Assembly (NCBI RefSeq): GCF_000426065.1
Contig: NZ_AUEQ01000021.1
Coordinates: forward strand, 1,515-57,722
Reading direction: 5' to 3'
DNA from: Mycobacterium sp. URHD0025
GTDB lineage: Bacteria > Actinomycetota > Actinomycetes > Mycobacteriales > Mycobacteriaceae
Length of the DNA stretch: 56,208 bases
A program made the translations under genes and the position numbers. Within the stretch, counting starts at the first letter, position 1. Each line of letters begins with the position of its first letter. Under the pieces are notes generated by a model. That model was not told the DNA's origin and searched no databases. It was given only the letters and a program-made list of their open reading frames with translations. Below, piece by piece: positions 24,381 to 33,063 of this stretch.

Positions 24381-26456
24381 TCAGCTGACGCTTGCCAGCA
24401 CCAGCGGCAGAACATCGGCGACTCCGGCAGTGCGCAGCAGCCGGGCCGCCATGGTCAGCGTCCATCCGGTGTCGGTCATGTCGTCGACCAACAGCACCGG
24501 CCCGTCGACATCAAGCCGCGGCGGTTCCCAGGCACCGTCCAGCGCTGCCACCCGATAGGCCGAATTCGCGGCGGTGACAGGGCGGCGTTGGGGCGTATAG
24601 GTCAGGATGCCCAGATTCGTCAGTCGCCCGATCTGAGCGAGCCGCTGCACCGTCGAGGAGATCAACAACGGATGCGTCTCGGAGTCCAGCCCAATCACCG
24701 CCGTCGGCCTTCGATCCCAATCCCAAACCTTGAGGACCTCGACCGCCGCGGCCAGCACGTCGTCGGGCAACTCACCGTCCGGCTCGGCCAGTAGGCGACG
24801 CAGGCGAGCTCCCCAGCCGAGATCGGTCAGTCTGCCGATCGCCCGGCCCGGCGCCGCACCCTCGCCGATTCGACCGGACAGCGGCACACCGAGTGCAGCG
24901 AGCCCCGACGGCCACTGCTTTCGGGGGGCGACGAGAACGCCTGGTCTGGACAGCCGTTGCGCGGTATCTGTGAGGATGTCCTGCGCCACCGCGGCCTCGT
25001 AGCGCCGACCGGTGCAGTTGTCACAGCGGCCACACCGTGCGTCCGGTGCCAGCTCGGGATCGTCGAGCTGGCCCCGCAGGAAAACCATCCGGCAACCGGC
25101 TGTGGCCTGGTAGTCCAGCATCGCCTGTTGCTCCCGGCGCCGAGCCTCGTCCAATGCGCGGTAACGGGCCTCGTCGTAAACCCAGGGCACACCGGTGCCG
25201 ATCCAGCCGCCCTTCACCCGGCGGACCGCACCATCCACGTCGAGCACCTTGAGCACCATCTCAAGGCGGGACCGGTTGAGATCGACCTGCGGTTCCAGCG
25301 CCTGGGTGGACTGCGCGCGGTCGGTGTCCAGTGCACCGATGACGTGACGCACCATGGATTCCGACGGGAACGCGACCGACGCGAAGTACCTCCAGACGTC
25401 CTGATCTTCGGTGCCCGGCAGCAGGACCACCTCGGCGCTGTCAGTCGCGCGGCCGGCGCGGCCCACCTGCTGGTAATAGGCGATCGGGGACGACGGCGCA
25501 CCAAGGTGCACAACGAACCCCAGATCTGGTTTGTCGAAGCCCATCCCCAGGGCTGACGTCGCCACCAATGCCTTGACCCGGTTGTCGAGCAGATCTGCTT
25601 CGAGTTGTTCACGCTCGGCGGTGTCGGTGGACCCCGTGTAGGCGGACACCTTGTGCCCGCGCTCGGCCAACAGTGCGGCCACATCGTGCGCCTGGGCCAC
25701 CGTCAGCGTGTAGATGATGCCGGAGCCGGGAAGGGAATCCAGGTTCGCCGCGATCCAGGCAGCGCGCTGTGCCGGAGTGCCAACCTGCACCACCGACAGC
25801 CGCAACGACTCACGATCCAAACCACCGCGCAGCACCAAGGTGTCCGATCCGCCGACACCCAACTGGGCTGCGACGTCATTGACCACGCGATCGTTGGCGG
25901 TCGCAGTCGTGGCGAGAACCGGTACCTCCGAACCCAATTCGCCTATCAACGTACGGATTCGGCGGTAGTCCGGCCGGAAGTCATGTCCCCAGTCCGATAC
26001 ACAGTGCGCCTCGTCGACCACCACCAGACCCGCATCGGCGGCCAGGGCGGGCAGCACATTGTCACGGAAGTCGGGATTGTTCAGCCGCTCTGGACTGACG
26101 AGCAGCACGTCCAATTGCCCGTCGGCCACCTGCTGGTGAATCGCGTCCCATTCGGTGACGTTGCCGGAGTTGATCGTGGCGGCCCGAACCCCGGCCCGCT
26201 CGGCAGCGGCGACCTGGTTGCGCATCAACGCCAACAGCGGGGAGACGATGACCGTGGGGCCGCGGCCGGCGGCGCGCAGCAGCTTCGCGGCGATGAAATA
26301 GACCGCGGACTTGCCCCAGCCGGTGCGTTGCACGACGAGCGCGCGCTGCCGCCGGACCACCAGGGCCTCGATGGCCGACCACTGATCATCGCGCAGCACC
26401 GCCCCGGGGCCGGCCAGTTGTTCGAGGATCGACTGGGCCTGCTCGCGGGTTGTCAT
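24381..26456 (-). CDS. rqlH: RecQ-like DNA helicase with C-terminal phosphoribosyltransferase domain
   Basis: The 691-residue protein is an ATP-dependent 3'-5' DNA helicase of the mycobacterial RqlH type. Visible motifs are the Walker A box (RTGWGKSA, about residue 40), the DEAH box with the RecQ-type continuation (VDEAHCVSDWGHDFRPDYRR), motif III (LATTATAND), motif VI (QQVGRAGRA) and a zinc-binding Cys set (CRMVF...CGRCDNC). The last ~90 residues form a phosphoribosyltransferase-like domain with VLLVDDMTDTGWT near the end, typical of the RqlH clade. The open frame continues some 300 codons upstream of the chosen ATG, but that part is antisense to the esterase gene and has no homologous features. 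It is transcribed divergently from the esterase. No operon partner is evident. Confidence 0.95.
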   Translation of the reverse strand: MTTREQAQSILEQLAGPGAVLRDDQWSAIEALVVRRQRALVVQRTGWGKSAVYFIAAKLLRAAGRGPTVIVSPLLALMRNQVAAAERAGVRAATINSGNVTEWDAIHQQVADGQLDVLLVSPERLNNPDFRDNVLPALAADAGLVVVDEAHCVSDWGHDFRPDYRRIRTLIGELGSEVPVLATTATANDRVVNDVAAQLGVGGSDTLVLRGGLDRESLRLSVVQVGTPAQRAAWIAANLDSLPGSGIIYTLTVAQAHDVAALLAERGHKVSAYTGSTDTAEREQLEADLLDNRVKALVATSALGMGFDKPDLGFVVHLGAPSSPIAYYQQVGRAGRATDSAEVVLLPGTEDQDVWRYFASVAFPSESMVRHVIGALDTDRAQSTQALEPQVDLNRSRLEMVLKVLDVDGAVRRVKGGWIGTGVPWVYDEARYRALDEARRREQQAMLDYQATAGCRMVFLRGQLDDPELAPDARCGRCDNCTGRRYEAAVAQDILTDTAQRLSRPGVLVAPRKQWPSGLAALGVPLSGRIGEGAAPGRAIGRLTDLGWGARLRRLLAEPDGELPDDVLAAAVEVLKVWDWDRRPTAVIGLDSETHPLLISSTVQRLAQIGRLTNLGILTYTPQRRPVTAANSAYRVAALDGAWEPPRLDVDGPVLLVDDMTDTGWTLTMAARLLRTAGVADVLPLVLASVS

Positions 26457-26530
26457 CACCCAATCATGCCGGGTTCCTCTGACACTCCTCACCACACCAA
26501 ACCGGCATGAATCGAAAACCCCAGGCCCAC

Positions 26531-26545
26531 TAAGCGTTTCGCTTA
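26531..26545. promoter_or_regulatory. Inverted repeat in the rqlH/esterase divergent promoter region
   Basis: TAAGCG-TTT-CGCTTA is a perfect 6-base inverted repeat in the 157-base gap between two divergent genes. The position and form suit a repressor operator (TetR-like, for example), but no regulator gene is adjacent and the assignment is inference only. Confidence 0.4.
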
Positions 26546-26613
26546 AACATGAATCAGCGTCACTTTTTGCGAAACACCGCCGAGCACGATATTCGTCCGG
26601 TAGACGTGGACCC

Positions 26614-28512
26614 ATGCCTATGGGGGGATATGTGGGGCACGTCGGTGCGTTGGCGGTGGCCCTGGGGGTTGGGTCTGCGGTGGCGCTGGGCAACGGATGC
26701 GCGTTGGCGGCGGCCGACCCGACGCACTCGTCCACGTCATCTGGTTCATCTGGTTCATCTCGGTCCCCGGGACCGTCGGCCAAGACGGCCGATCCAGCGA
26801 AACCGAAACGACAGCACGCATCGAAGCCCCGCAAGCCCACCGCCGCCAAGCCGGACATCGAGGCCGGCGACACCGGATCCCGGGACTCCGAAGACCCCGA
26901 AGACGTCGCCTCGACTCCGAGAGCCGCGATCGACAAAGTGGGTGCTGCACTGCGCACCACCGTGCGTGCCGCGTTGGGTTCGGTCGCCTCCGACCGGCCA
27001 GGCGCAGACGACGAAGCAGCGACGAAGGCCCTCACCGTGAAGGCACCGGCGAAGCGCGCGGCCACGATTGTCGAGCGCCTCCTGCCCGACGCGGCCACAT
27101 CATCACACCCCGAGGCCGACACCGGCGTTGAGGCCGACGAGCCCGAGCCCAAAGCACCCGTAGTGGTCGAGGTCGGATCGATCGCCACGATCCCGAAGTC
27201 GGTGCTCACGCCTGCTCCGGGCCCGAAGCTGCCGGAACCGAAAGCGCCGGCACCGCCGAAGATCGCCAAAGTCGAGGACACCGTGACCGGGGCAGTCTCG
27301 ACGGTGATCAATACCGTGCTGAATCCGTTCTCGGTGAACTCCACACCTGACTCTCCGGCCGAGCCTGCCGCGGCCTGGGCCATGCTGGCATTCGCACGCC
27401 GCGAGTTCGAGCACGCCTTCCGTCAGCCGCAGAATCTGTTGACCCAGGTCAGCACGCTCAGCGCCGTCACCGCGCGGGGCCCGGTGGCGCTCGCGCCCGG
27501 CATCGTCGTGCCGGACAGCCTTGTCGACAAAGTGAACGTGACCGAAGGCCCGTCATTGTTCGACCAAGTGACCGTGTTGGCGTTGACGGCGTTTCGGGAG
27601 ATCTCCGAGGTCATCGGCGTCGACATCACGACGAGCCTGGGTGGCGGCATCTCCGTGCCCAATCCGCCGCCGATCCTGACCGTCGGACTGGATGTACGGG
27701 CAACGGAGTTCACCGCCCAGGACGCCGACGGTGTCGAGCAGACATGGCAGGTCTGGGAAATCTCGAACCCAAGATCAGACTCCGACGAGCACGTCATCGC
27801 GTTTCATGGAGGCGGATTGGTTACTCCGCCCAACATCTTTCATTGGCTGGACTACACCCAGATGTCGCGCCAGACCGGCGCGACAGTGATCGTGCCGCGC
27901 TACCCACTGATCCCTGACGGTGGGACCGCCGACAACACGGTTCCACCGGCGGCAGATCTCATCACCGCTTACGTCGCCGAATACGGCGCGGAGAATGTCA
28001 GTGTGTACGGGGAATCCTCCGGTGGAATGGTCGCCGTACTGGCAGTGCAGAAGATCATTCGCGACTGCGAGGGTGACACCCAGTGCGTCAGCAGCCGGGT
28101 GCCCTCGCGCATGGTGCTCAGCTCACCCGGGCTCACCGATCCAGAGGTCTTCACCGACCCCAATGTTGTGCTGGTGAACGATCCACTCTTCGGGGTGCCC
28201 GAGTCCGACGGTCTGGCGCAGTGGCGATCGCAGCAGGACCCCGAGCTGTCCGACACGTTCCTAGGGTCGGTCGAGGGCCTGCCGCGAACCACGATTTACA
28301 TTGGCACGCGCGAGATCATCGCGCCCGGGGCGTTGAAATTCGCCAAGGCGATCGACGATGCCGGCGGCGACGTCAGCGTCGTGATCGGGATGGGCCAAAT
28401 GCATGCCTGGGCCACGCTCCCGATCAACTCGCAGTACGCCAATTACCGCGACGACATCTACCGACAGCTCGGCATCGTCGATGACGATGCCGACGAGGCA
28501 ATCAGCCTCTAG
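26614..28512 (+). CDS. Secreted HSL-type alpha/beta-hydrolase (lipase/esterase) with long disordered N-terminal linker
   Basis: The 632-residue protein starts with a signal peptide (residues 1-33, ending near ALAAADP), then has a roughly 200-residue Pro/Lys/Ala-rich stretch of low complexity and a C-terminal hydrolase domain. The oxyanion motif HGGG lies near residue 397, the nucleophile in YGESSGG near 467 and the catalytic His in MHAW near 596. At the expected acid position the sequence reads GTREIIAPGA, so Glu appears to take the place of the usual Asp. The hormone-sensitive-lipase family hydrolyses short-to-medium acyl esters; here it would act outside the cell or in the cell wall. The gene runs tail to tail into hsaF, and the two stop codons share the palindrome CTAG. 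ATG at 26620 (third codon) is an alternative start. Confidence 0.9.
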   Translation: MPMGGYVGHVGALAVALGVGSAVALGNGCALAAADPTHSSTSSGSSGSSRSPGPSAKTADPAKPKRQHASKPRKPTAAKPDIEAGDTGSRDSEDPEDVASTPRAAIDKVGAALRTTVRAALGSVASDRPGADDEAATKALTVKAPAKRAATIVERLLPDAATSSHPEADTGVEADEPEPKAPVVVEVGSIATIPKSVLTPAPGPKLPEPKAPAPPKIAKVEDTVTGAVSTVINTVLNPFSVNSTPDSPAEPAAAWAMLAFARREFEHAFRQPQNLLTQVSTLSAVTARGPVALAPGIVVPDSLVDKVNVTEGPSLFDQVTVLALTAFREISEVIGVDITTSLGGGISVPNPPPILTVGLDVRATEFTAQDADGVEQTWQVWEISNPRSDSDEHVIAFHGGGLVTPPNIFHWLDYTQMSRQTGATVIVPRYPLIPDGGTADNTVPPAADLITAYVAEYGAENVSVYGESSGGMVAVLAVQKIIRDCEGDTQCVSSRVPSRMVLSSPGLTDPEVFTDPNVVLVNDPLFGVPESDGLAQWRSQQDPELSDTFLGSVEGLPRTTIYIGTREIIAPGALKFAKAIDDAGGDVSVVIGMGQMHAWATLPINSQYANYRDDIYRQLGIVDDDADEAISL

Positions 28513-29567
28513 GCCTTCGCCTTTTCAGCTTCCTGTTCGCGCTTGATCTCCAGTGCGATGTCGATCAGCTGATCTTCCTGACCACCGATGAGCTTCCGCT
28601 GGCCGACGCGGAGCAACAGTTCGTGGGCGGGCACCCCGTAGCGTTCGCCCTGGCGCACCGCGTGCTTCAGGAAGCTGGAGTACACCCCCGCGTAGCCCAT
28701 CACGAGCGCGTTGCGGTCCAGCAGGCACTCGGCCGGCATCGCCGGGGCGACGACCTCCTCGGCGGCATCGGCGATGTCGAAGAAGTCGATGCCGGTCTTG
28801 ACGCCGATCTTGTCGAACACCCCGACCAGCGCCTCGACCGGGGCATTGCCGGCACCGGCACCGAACCGACGGCACGAGCCATCGATCTGCTTGGCACCCG
28901 CGCGCACCGCTTCGACACTGTTGGCCACGCCGAGACCGAGGTTCTCGTGGCCATGAAATCCGACCTGCGCATCGTTACCGAGTTCGGCAACCAGCGCCGC
29001 CACCCGGTCGGCGACACCTTCGAGCACCAGGGCACCCGCGGAGTCCACGACATACACGCACTGGCAGCCGGCGTCGGCCATGATGCGGGCCTGCTTGGCC
29101 AGCTTCTCCGGCGGAATGGTGTGGCTCATCATCAGGAACCCGACGGTCTCCAGGCCCAGCTCACGGGCGAGCCCGAAGTGCTGGATCGAGACGTCGGCCT
29201 CGGTGCAGTGGGTCGCGATACGGCAGATCGAGCCACCGTTGTTCTGGGCTTCCTTGATGTCTTCCTTGGTGCCCACACCGGGCAGCATCAGGAAGGCGAT
29301 CTTGGCTTCCTTGGCCGTCTCGGCGGCCAGCTTGATCAGCTCCTGCTCCGGGGTCTTGGAGAACCCGTAGTTGAAGCTCGACCCGCCCAGTCCGTCGCCG
29401 TGGGTGACCTCGATGACCGGGACACCGGCGGCATCCAGGGCGGCGACGATGGCGCCGACCTCATCCTTGGTGAACTGGTGCCGCTTGTGGTGCGACCCGT
29501 CGCGTAGCGACGTGTCGGTCATCCGGACGTCCCACACGGGGTTGAAGAAAATGTCTGCGGTGCTCAT
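28509..29567 (-). CDS. hsaF: 4-hydroxy-2-oxovalerate/-hexanoate aldolase (cholesterol ring degradation)
   Basis: The enzyme cleaves 4-hydroxy-2-oxohexanoate to pyruvate and propanal, the last carbon-carbon cleavage in degradation of cholesterol rings A and B. The 352-residue protein shows the DRE-TIM/HMGL-like motif (MTDTSLRDGSHH near residues 16-27), the metal-binding GFHGHENLG near residue 200 and the family length. It overlaps hsaG by ATGA and probably forms the channelled aldolase-dehydrogenase complex with its product. hsaE-hsaG-hsaF has the same order as Rv3536c-Rv3534c in M. tuberculosis. Paralogues serving aromatic catabolism (BphI, MhpE) are very similar; the steroid context decides the symbol. 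Confidence 0.96.
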   Translation of the reverse strand: MSTADIFFNPVWDVRMTDTSLRDGSHHKRHQFTKDEVGAIVAALDAAGVPVIEVTHGDGLGGSSFNYGFSKTPEQELIKLAAETAKEAKIAFLMLPGVGTKEDIKEAQNNGGSICRIATHCTEADVSIQHFGLARELGLETVGFLMMSHTIPPEKLAKQARIMADAGCQCVYVVDSAGALVLEGVADRVAALVAELGNDAQVGFHGHENLGLGVANSVEAVRAGAKQIDGSCRRFGAGAGNAPVEALVGVFDKIGVKTGIDFFDIADAAEEVVAPAMPAECLLDRNALVMGYAGVYSSFLKHAVRQGERYGVPAHELLLRVGQRKLIGGQEDQLIDIALEIKREQEAEKAKA

Positions 29568-30511
29568 GCTTGGCCTCCTCCGGCCGGGGCGGCCAGGCGT
29601 TCCTTGGCGATCTCTTCGCCGACCTTGGTTGCCGCCGCGGTCATGATGTCCAGATTTCCAGCGTAGGGCGGCAGGTAGTCACCGGCACCCTCCACTTCCA
29701 CGAACACCGTGACCAGGTGGTTTCCACCGTTGACCACGGACGGTTCGTCGAACTGCGGTTCGTTGAGCAGGCGGTAACCCGGCACGTAGGTCTGCACCTC
29801 GGCCACCACATCCTTGATCGACTGCGTGATCGCGGCGTGGTCCGCATCCTCGGGTATCGCGCAGAAGATGGTGTCGCGCATGATCATCGGCGGCTCAGCC
29901 GGGTTCAGGATGATGATCGCCTTGCCGTTGTGGGCCCCACCGATATCGCGCACACCCGCACTGGTGGTCTTGGTGAACTCGTCGATGTTGGCCCGGGTGC
30001 CCGGACCCGCCGAAGCTGACGACACCGACGCCACGATCTCGGCGTAGGGCACGTCCACGACACGGCTCACGGCGTACACCATCGGGATGGTGGCCTGTCC
30101 GCCGCAGGTGACCATGTTGACGTTCGGCGCATCGAGGTGCGCGCGCAGGTTGGCCGGCGGGATGACGCCGGGGCCTACGGCCGCCGGGGTCAGGTCGATG
30201 GCACGGATACCGGCCTCGGCGTAGCGCGGCGCCGCGTCACGGTGCACATAGGCGCTGGTGGCCTCGAACACCAGATCGGGCTTCTCGTCCTGGGCGAGCA
30301 GCCAGTCCACACCCTCGTGGGAAGTCTCCAGGCCGAGTTTGCGGGCCCGGGCCAGCCCTTCGGACTGCGGATCGATGCCGATCATCCAGCGCGGCTCGAG
30401 CCACTCCGAACGCAACAACTTGTACAGCAGGTCGGTGCTGATGTTGCCCGACCCGACGATGGCAACTGAAGCCTTATTGTCGGCTCCGCCGACGGAAGCC
30501 TTCGCAGGCAT
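29564..30511 (-). CDS. hsaG: Acylating acetaldehyde/propanal dehydrogenase (cholesterol ring degradation)
   Basis: The enzyme oxidises propanal (or acetaldehyde) released by HsaF to propionyl-CoA using NAD+ and CoA. The protein has a Rossmann motif (VAIVGSGNISTDL near the N-terminus), the catalytic Cys in MVTCGGQATIP (about residue 136) and the expected length of about 315. I prefer ATG at 30511, with GGGAG five bases upstream, over the in-frame GTG at 30517 that would sit on top of that ribosome-binding site. It is flanked by hsaE upstream (gap of 10 bases) and hsaF downstream (ATGA overlap), so translation of the three is probably coupled. Confidence 0.96.
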   Translation of the reverse strand: MPAKASVGGADNKASVAIVGSGNISTDLLYKLLRSEWLEPRWMIGIDPQSEGLARARKLGLETSHEGVDWLLAQDEKPDLVFEATSAYVHRDAAPRYAEAGIRAIDLTPAAVGPGVIPPANLRAHLDAPNVNMVTCGGQATIPMVYAVSRVVDVPYAEIVASVSSASAGPGTRANIDEFTKTTSAGVRDIGGAHNGKAIIILNPAEPPMIMRDTIFCAIPEDADHAAITQSIKDVVAEVQTYVPGYRLLNEPQFDEPSVVNGGNHLVTVFVEVEGAGDYLPPYAGNLDIMTAAATKVGEEIAKERLAAPAGGGQA

Positions 30512-30521
30512 TTCCACTCCC

Positions 30522-31307
30522 TTATTCGAAACTCAGTCTTACTGAACCTAACCCGGCGAAGTCAGCGACGAAATCGCTGCCCGGAGGTGCATCTATCGCA
30601 CGCGTGCACGAGCCCGGCAGCACGATGTCACCGGCCTTCAGGCGCACGCCGAAGCTCTCCACCTTGCGGGCCAACCAGGCCACCGCGGTGACCGGATTTC
30701 CCAGCACCGCATCGCTGCGTCCCTCGGCCACGACCTTGCCCTGGTTGGTCAGGACGGCGTCGATGTTGCAGATATCGATGTCCTTTGGCGACACCCGCGC
30801 TTCCCCGAGCACCCAGCCGGCGCTGCTGGCGTTGTCCGCGATGGTGTCGCACAACTTGATCTGCCAGTTGGTGATGCGGGTGTCGATCAGCTCGATCGCC
30901 GGGGCGAACGCGGCCGTCGCAGCGAGCACGTCCTCCTCGGTGCAGCCGGCCCCGGGCAGGTCGTCGGCCAGGATGAACCCGACCTCCACCTCGACCCGCG
31001 GGTACAGGAACTTCGACGAGGGCACCGGGACGTTCTCGAACACCTCCATCTCGTCGAGGAGATGGCCGTAGTCCGGCTCGTCGACACCCATCATGTCCTG
31101 CATGGCCTTGCTGGACAGCCCGACCTTGTGGCCGATGATGCGGGCGCCCTCGGCGACCCTCTGCCGGATGTTGATCAGCTGGATCTCGTAGGCATCCACC
31201 ACGTCGATATCGCCGTACCGATCCGTCAGCGGCGTCATCGGAACCCGGCTCCGCTCGGCCTCGGCGAGATCGGCCGCGAGCTCGTCGCGCACCTCGACAC
31301 TAAGCAT
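30522..31307 (-). CDS. hsaE: 2-hydroxypentadienoate/-hexadienoate hydratase (cholesterol ring degradation)
   Basis: The enzyme adds water to 2-hydroxyhexa-2,4-dienoate to give 4-hydroxy-2-oxohexanoate, the substrate of HsaF. The 261-residue protein belongs to the fumarylacetoacetate-hydrolase-like hydratase family: it contains GHKVGLSSKAMQ, EPDYGHL, PRVEVEVGF and AWLARKVESFGV, with the acidic metal ligands embedded. It is the first gene of the hsaE-hsaG-hsaF operon and diverges from kstD across a 73-base gap that contains a KstR operator. MhpD/BphH paralogues are the alternative, but the neighbours are steroid genes. Confidence 0.96.
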   Translation of the reverse strand: MLSVEVRDELAADLAEAERSRVPMTPLTDRYGDIDVVDAYEIQLINIRQRVAEGARIIGHKVGLSSKAMQDMMGVDEPDYGHLLDEMEVFENVPVPSSKFLYPRVEVEVGFILADDLPGAGCTEEDVLAATAAFAPAIELIDTRITNWQIKLCDTIADNASSAGWVLGEARVSPKDIDICNIDAVLTNQGKVVAEGRSDAVLGNPVTAVAWLARKVESFGVRLKAGDIVLPGSCTRAIDAPPGSDFVADFAGLGSVRLSFE

Positions 31308-31365
31308 TTTGGTGAATTCCCCTCGCTTCTTTGACCGGCGCAGTTGTCCACAGGCCCGGCAATTC

Positions 31366-31379
31366 TATAACGTGTTCTA
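31366..31379. promoter_or_regulatory. KstR operator between hsaE and kstD
   Basis: TATAACGTGTTCTA fits the KstR consensus TnnAACnnGTTnnA at every fixed position. KstR is the TetR-family repressor of cholesterol catabolism, released by steroid CoA thioesters. The site ends one base before the kstD ATG. It contains TATAAC, a good -10 box for rightward transcription, which would place the kstD transcript start at or very near its ATG (leaderless). Confidence 0.88.
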
Positions 31380-31380
31380 C

Positions 31381-33063
31381 ATGACTGGACAGGAGTACGA
31401 CGTTGTCGTGGTCGGCAGCGGCGCTGCCGGCATGGTCGCCGCCCTCACCGCAGCCCATCAGGGCCTCTCGACAGTAGTCGTAGAGAAGGCGCCGCACTAT
31501 GGAGGTTCCACTGCGCGGTCAGGTGGTGGGGTGTGGATCCCGAACAACGAGATTCTCAAACGCGACGGCGTGAAAGACACCCCCGACGCGGCGCGCACCT
31601 ACCTCCACAAAATCATCGGTGACGTGGTGCCCGCGGAGAAGATCGACACCTACCTCGAGCGCTCGCCGGAGATGCTGTCGTTCGTCCTGAAGCACTCCCC
31701 ACTGAAGCTGTGCTGGGTGCCCGGATACTCCGATTACTACCCCGAGACGCCCGGCGGCAAGCCCACGGGTCGCTCGGTGGAGCCCAAGCCGTTCAACGCC
31801 AAGAAGCTCGGCGCCGACGAGAAGGGCCTGGAGCCGCCGTACGGCAAGGTGCCGATGAACATGGTCGTGATGCAGCAGGACTATGTGCGGCTCAACCAGC
31901 TCAAGCGTCATCCGCGTGGCGTACTGCGCAGCGTCAAGGTGGGCGTCCGCTCTGTCTGGGCCAACGCCACCGGCAAGAACCTGGTCGGCATGGGCCGCGC
32001 GCTCATCGCACCGCTGCGCATCGGCCTGCAGAAGGCCGGCGTCCCGGTCCTGCTGAACACCGCGCTGACCGATCTGCATGTCGAGGACGGCGTTGTCCGC
32101 GGCATCTATGTCCGTGACACCACCAAGGGCGAAACCGCTGAGCCGCAGCTGATCCGGGCGCGCCGAGCAGTGATCCTCGGCTCGGGCGGATTCGAGCACA
32201 ACGAGCAGATGCGGGTGAAGTACCAGCGCGCACCGATCACCACCGAGTGGACCGTCGGCGCGGTGGCCAACACCGGCGACGGCATCCTGGCCGCCGAAAA
32301 GCACGGTGCCGCACTCGAATTCATGGAGGATTCGTGGTGGGGCCCGACGGTCCCGCTGACCGATTCGCCGTGGTTCGCCCTGTCCGAGCGCAACTCCCCC
32401 GGCTCGATCATCGTGAACATGGCCGGCAAGCGGTTCATGAACGAATCGATGCCCTACGTCGAGGCCTGCCACCACATGTACGGCGGTGAGTACGGCCAGG
32501 GCCCGGGGCCGGGCGAGAACATCCCGGCCTGGCTGATCTTCGACCAGCAGTACCGTGACCGTTTCATCTTCGCGGGTCTACAACCCGGACAACGCATTCC
32601 GAAGAAGTGGCTGGAATCGGGCGTCATCGTCAAGGCCGACACCCTCGAGGAGCTGGCCGCCAAGACCGGTCTGCCCGCCGACTCGTTCGGCGCGACCATC
32701 GACCGGTTCAACGGCTTCGCCCGCACCGGGGTGGACGAAGACTTCCACCGCGGCGAGAGCGCCTACGACCGCTACTACGGCGATCCCACCAACAAGCCCA
32801 ATCCCAACCTCGGCGAGATCAAGCACGGCCCGTTCTACGCGGCCAAGATGGTGCCGGGCGACCTGGGCACCAAGGGCGGTATCCGCACCGACGTGCGTGG
32901 CCGGGCACTGAGGGACGACAACTCCGTGATCGAGGGTCTCTACGCCGCGGGTAACGTCAGCTCACCGGTGATGGGGCACACCTATCCCGGCCCCGGCGGC
33001 ACCATTGGTCCCGCCATGACGTGGGGTTACCTCGCAGCACTCGACATTGCAGGGAAGAAGTAG
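31381..33063 (+). CDS. kstD: 3-oxosteroid 1-dehydrogenase
   Basis: This FAD enzyme introduces the 1,2 double bond into ring A of 3-oxo-4-ene steroids, the step that with KshAB opens ring B. The 560 residues begin MTGQEYDVVVVGSGAAGMVA, a clean FAD-binding fold; YGGSTARSGGGVW, GSGGFEHN and the C-terminal PGPGGTIGPAMTWGY are family motifs. In-frame codons extend upstream to 31309 but would read through the KstR operator and add residues not expected in KstD. The next gene starts directly after its stop, forming an operon equivalent to Rv3537-Rv3538. Regulation by KstR is inferred from the operator at its start. Confidence 0.97.
   Translation: MTGQEYDVVVVGSGAAGMVAALTAAHQGLSTVVVEKAPHYGGSTARSGGGVWIPNNEILKRDGVKDTPDAARTYLHKIIGDVVPAEKIDTYLERSPEMLSFVLKHSPLKLCWVPGYSDYYPETPGGKPTGRSVEPKPFNAKKLGADEKGLEPPYGKVPMNMVVMQQDYVRLNQLKRHPRGVLRSVKVGVRSVWANATGKNLVGMGRALIAPLRIGLQKAGVPVLLNTALTDLHVEDGVVRGIYVRDTTKGETAEPQLIRARRAVILGSGGFEHNEQMRVKYQRAPITTEWTVGAVANTGDGILAAEKHGAALEFMEDSWWGPTVPLTDSPWFALSERNSPGSIIVNMAGKRFMNESMPYVEACHHMYGGEYGQGPGPGENIPAWLIFDQQYRDRFIFAGLQPGQRIPKKWLESGVIVKADTLEELAAKTGLPADSFGATIDRFNGFARTGVDEDFHRGESAYDRYYGDPTNKPNPNLGEIKHGPFYAAKMVPGDLGTKGGIRTDVRGRALRDDNSVIEGLYAAGNVSSPVMGHTYPGPGGTIGPAMTWGYLAALDIAGKK

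Noticed and set aside
26457..27383. N-terminal extension of the RecQ-like protein to about 1000 residues
   Set aside because: The extra part is antisense to the esterase gene, low in complexity and lacks helicase features; the RqlH family length is met from ATG 26456.
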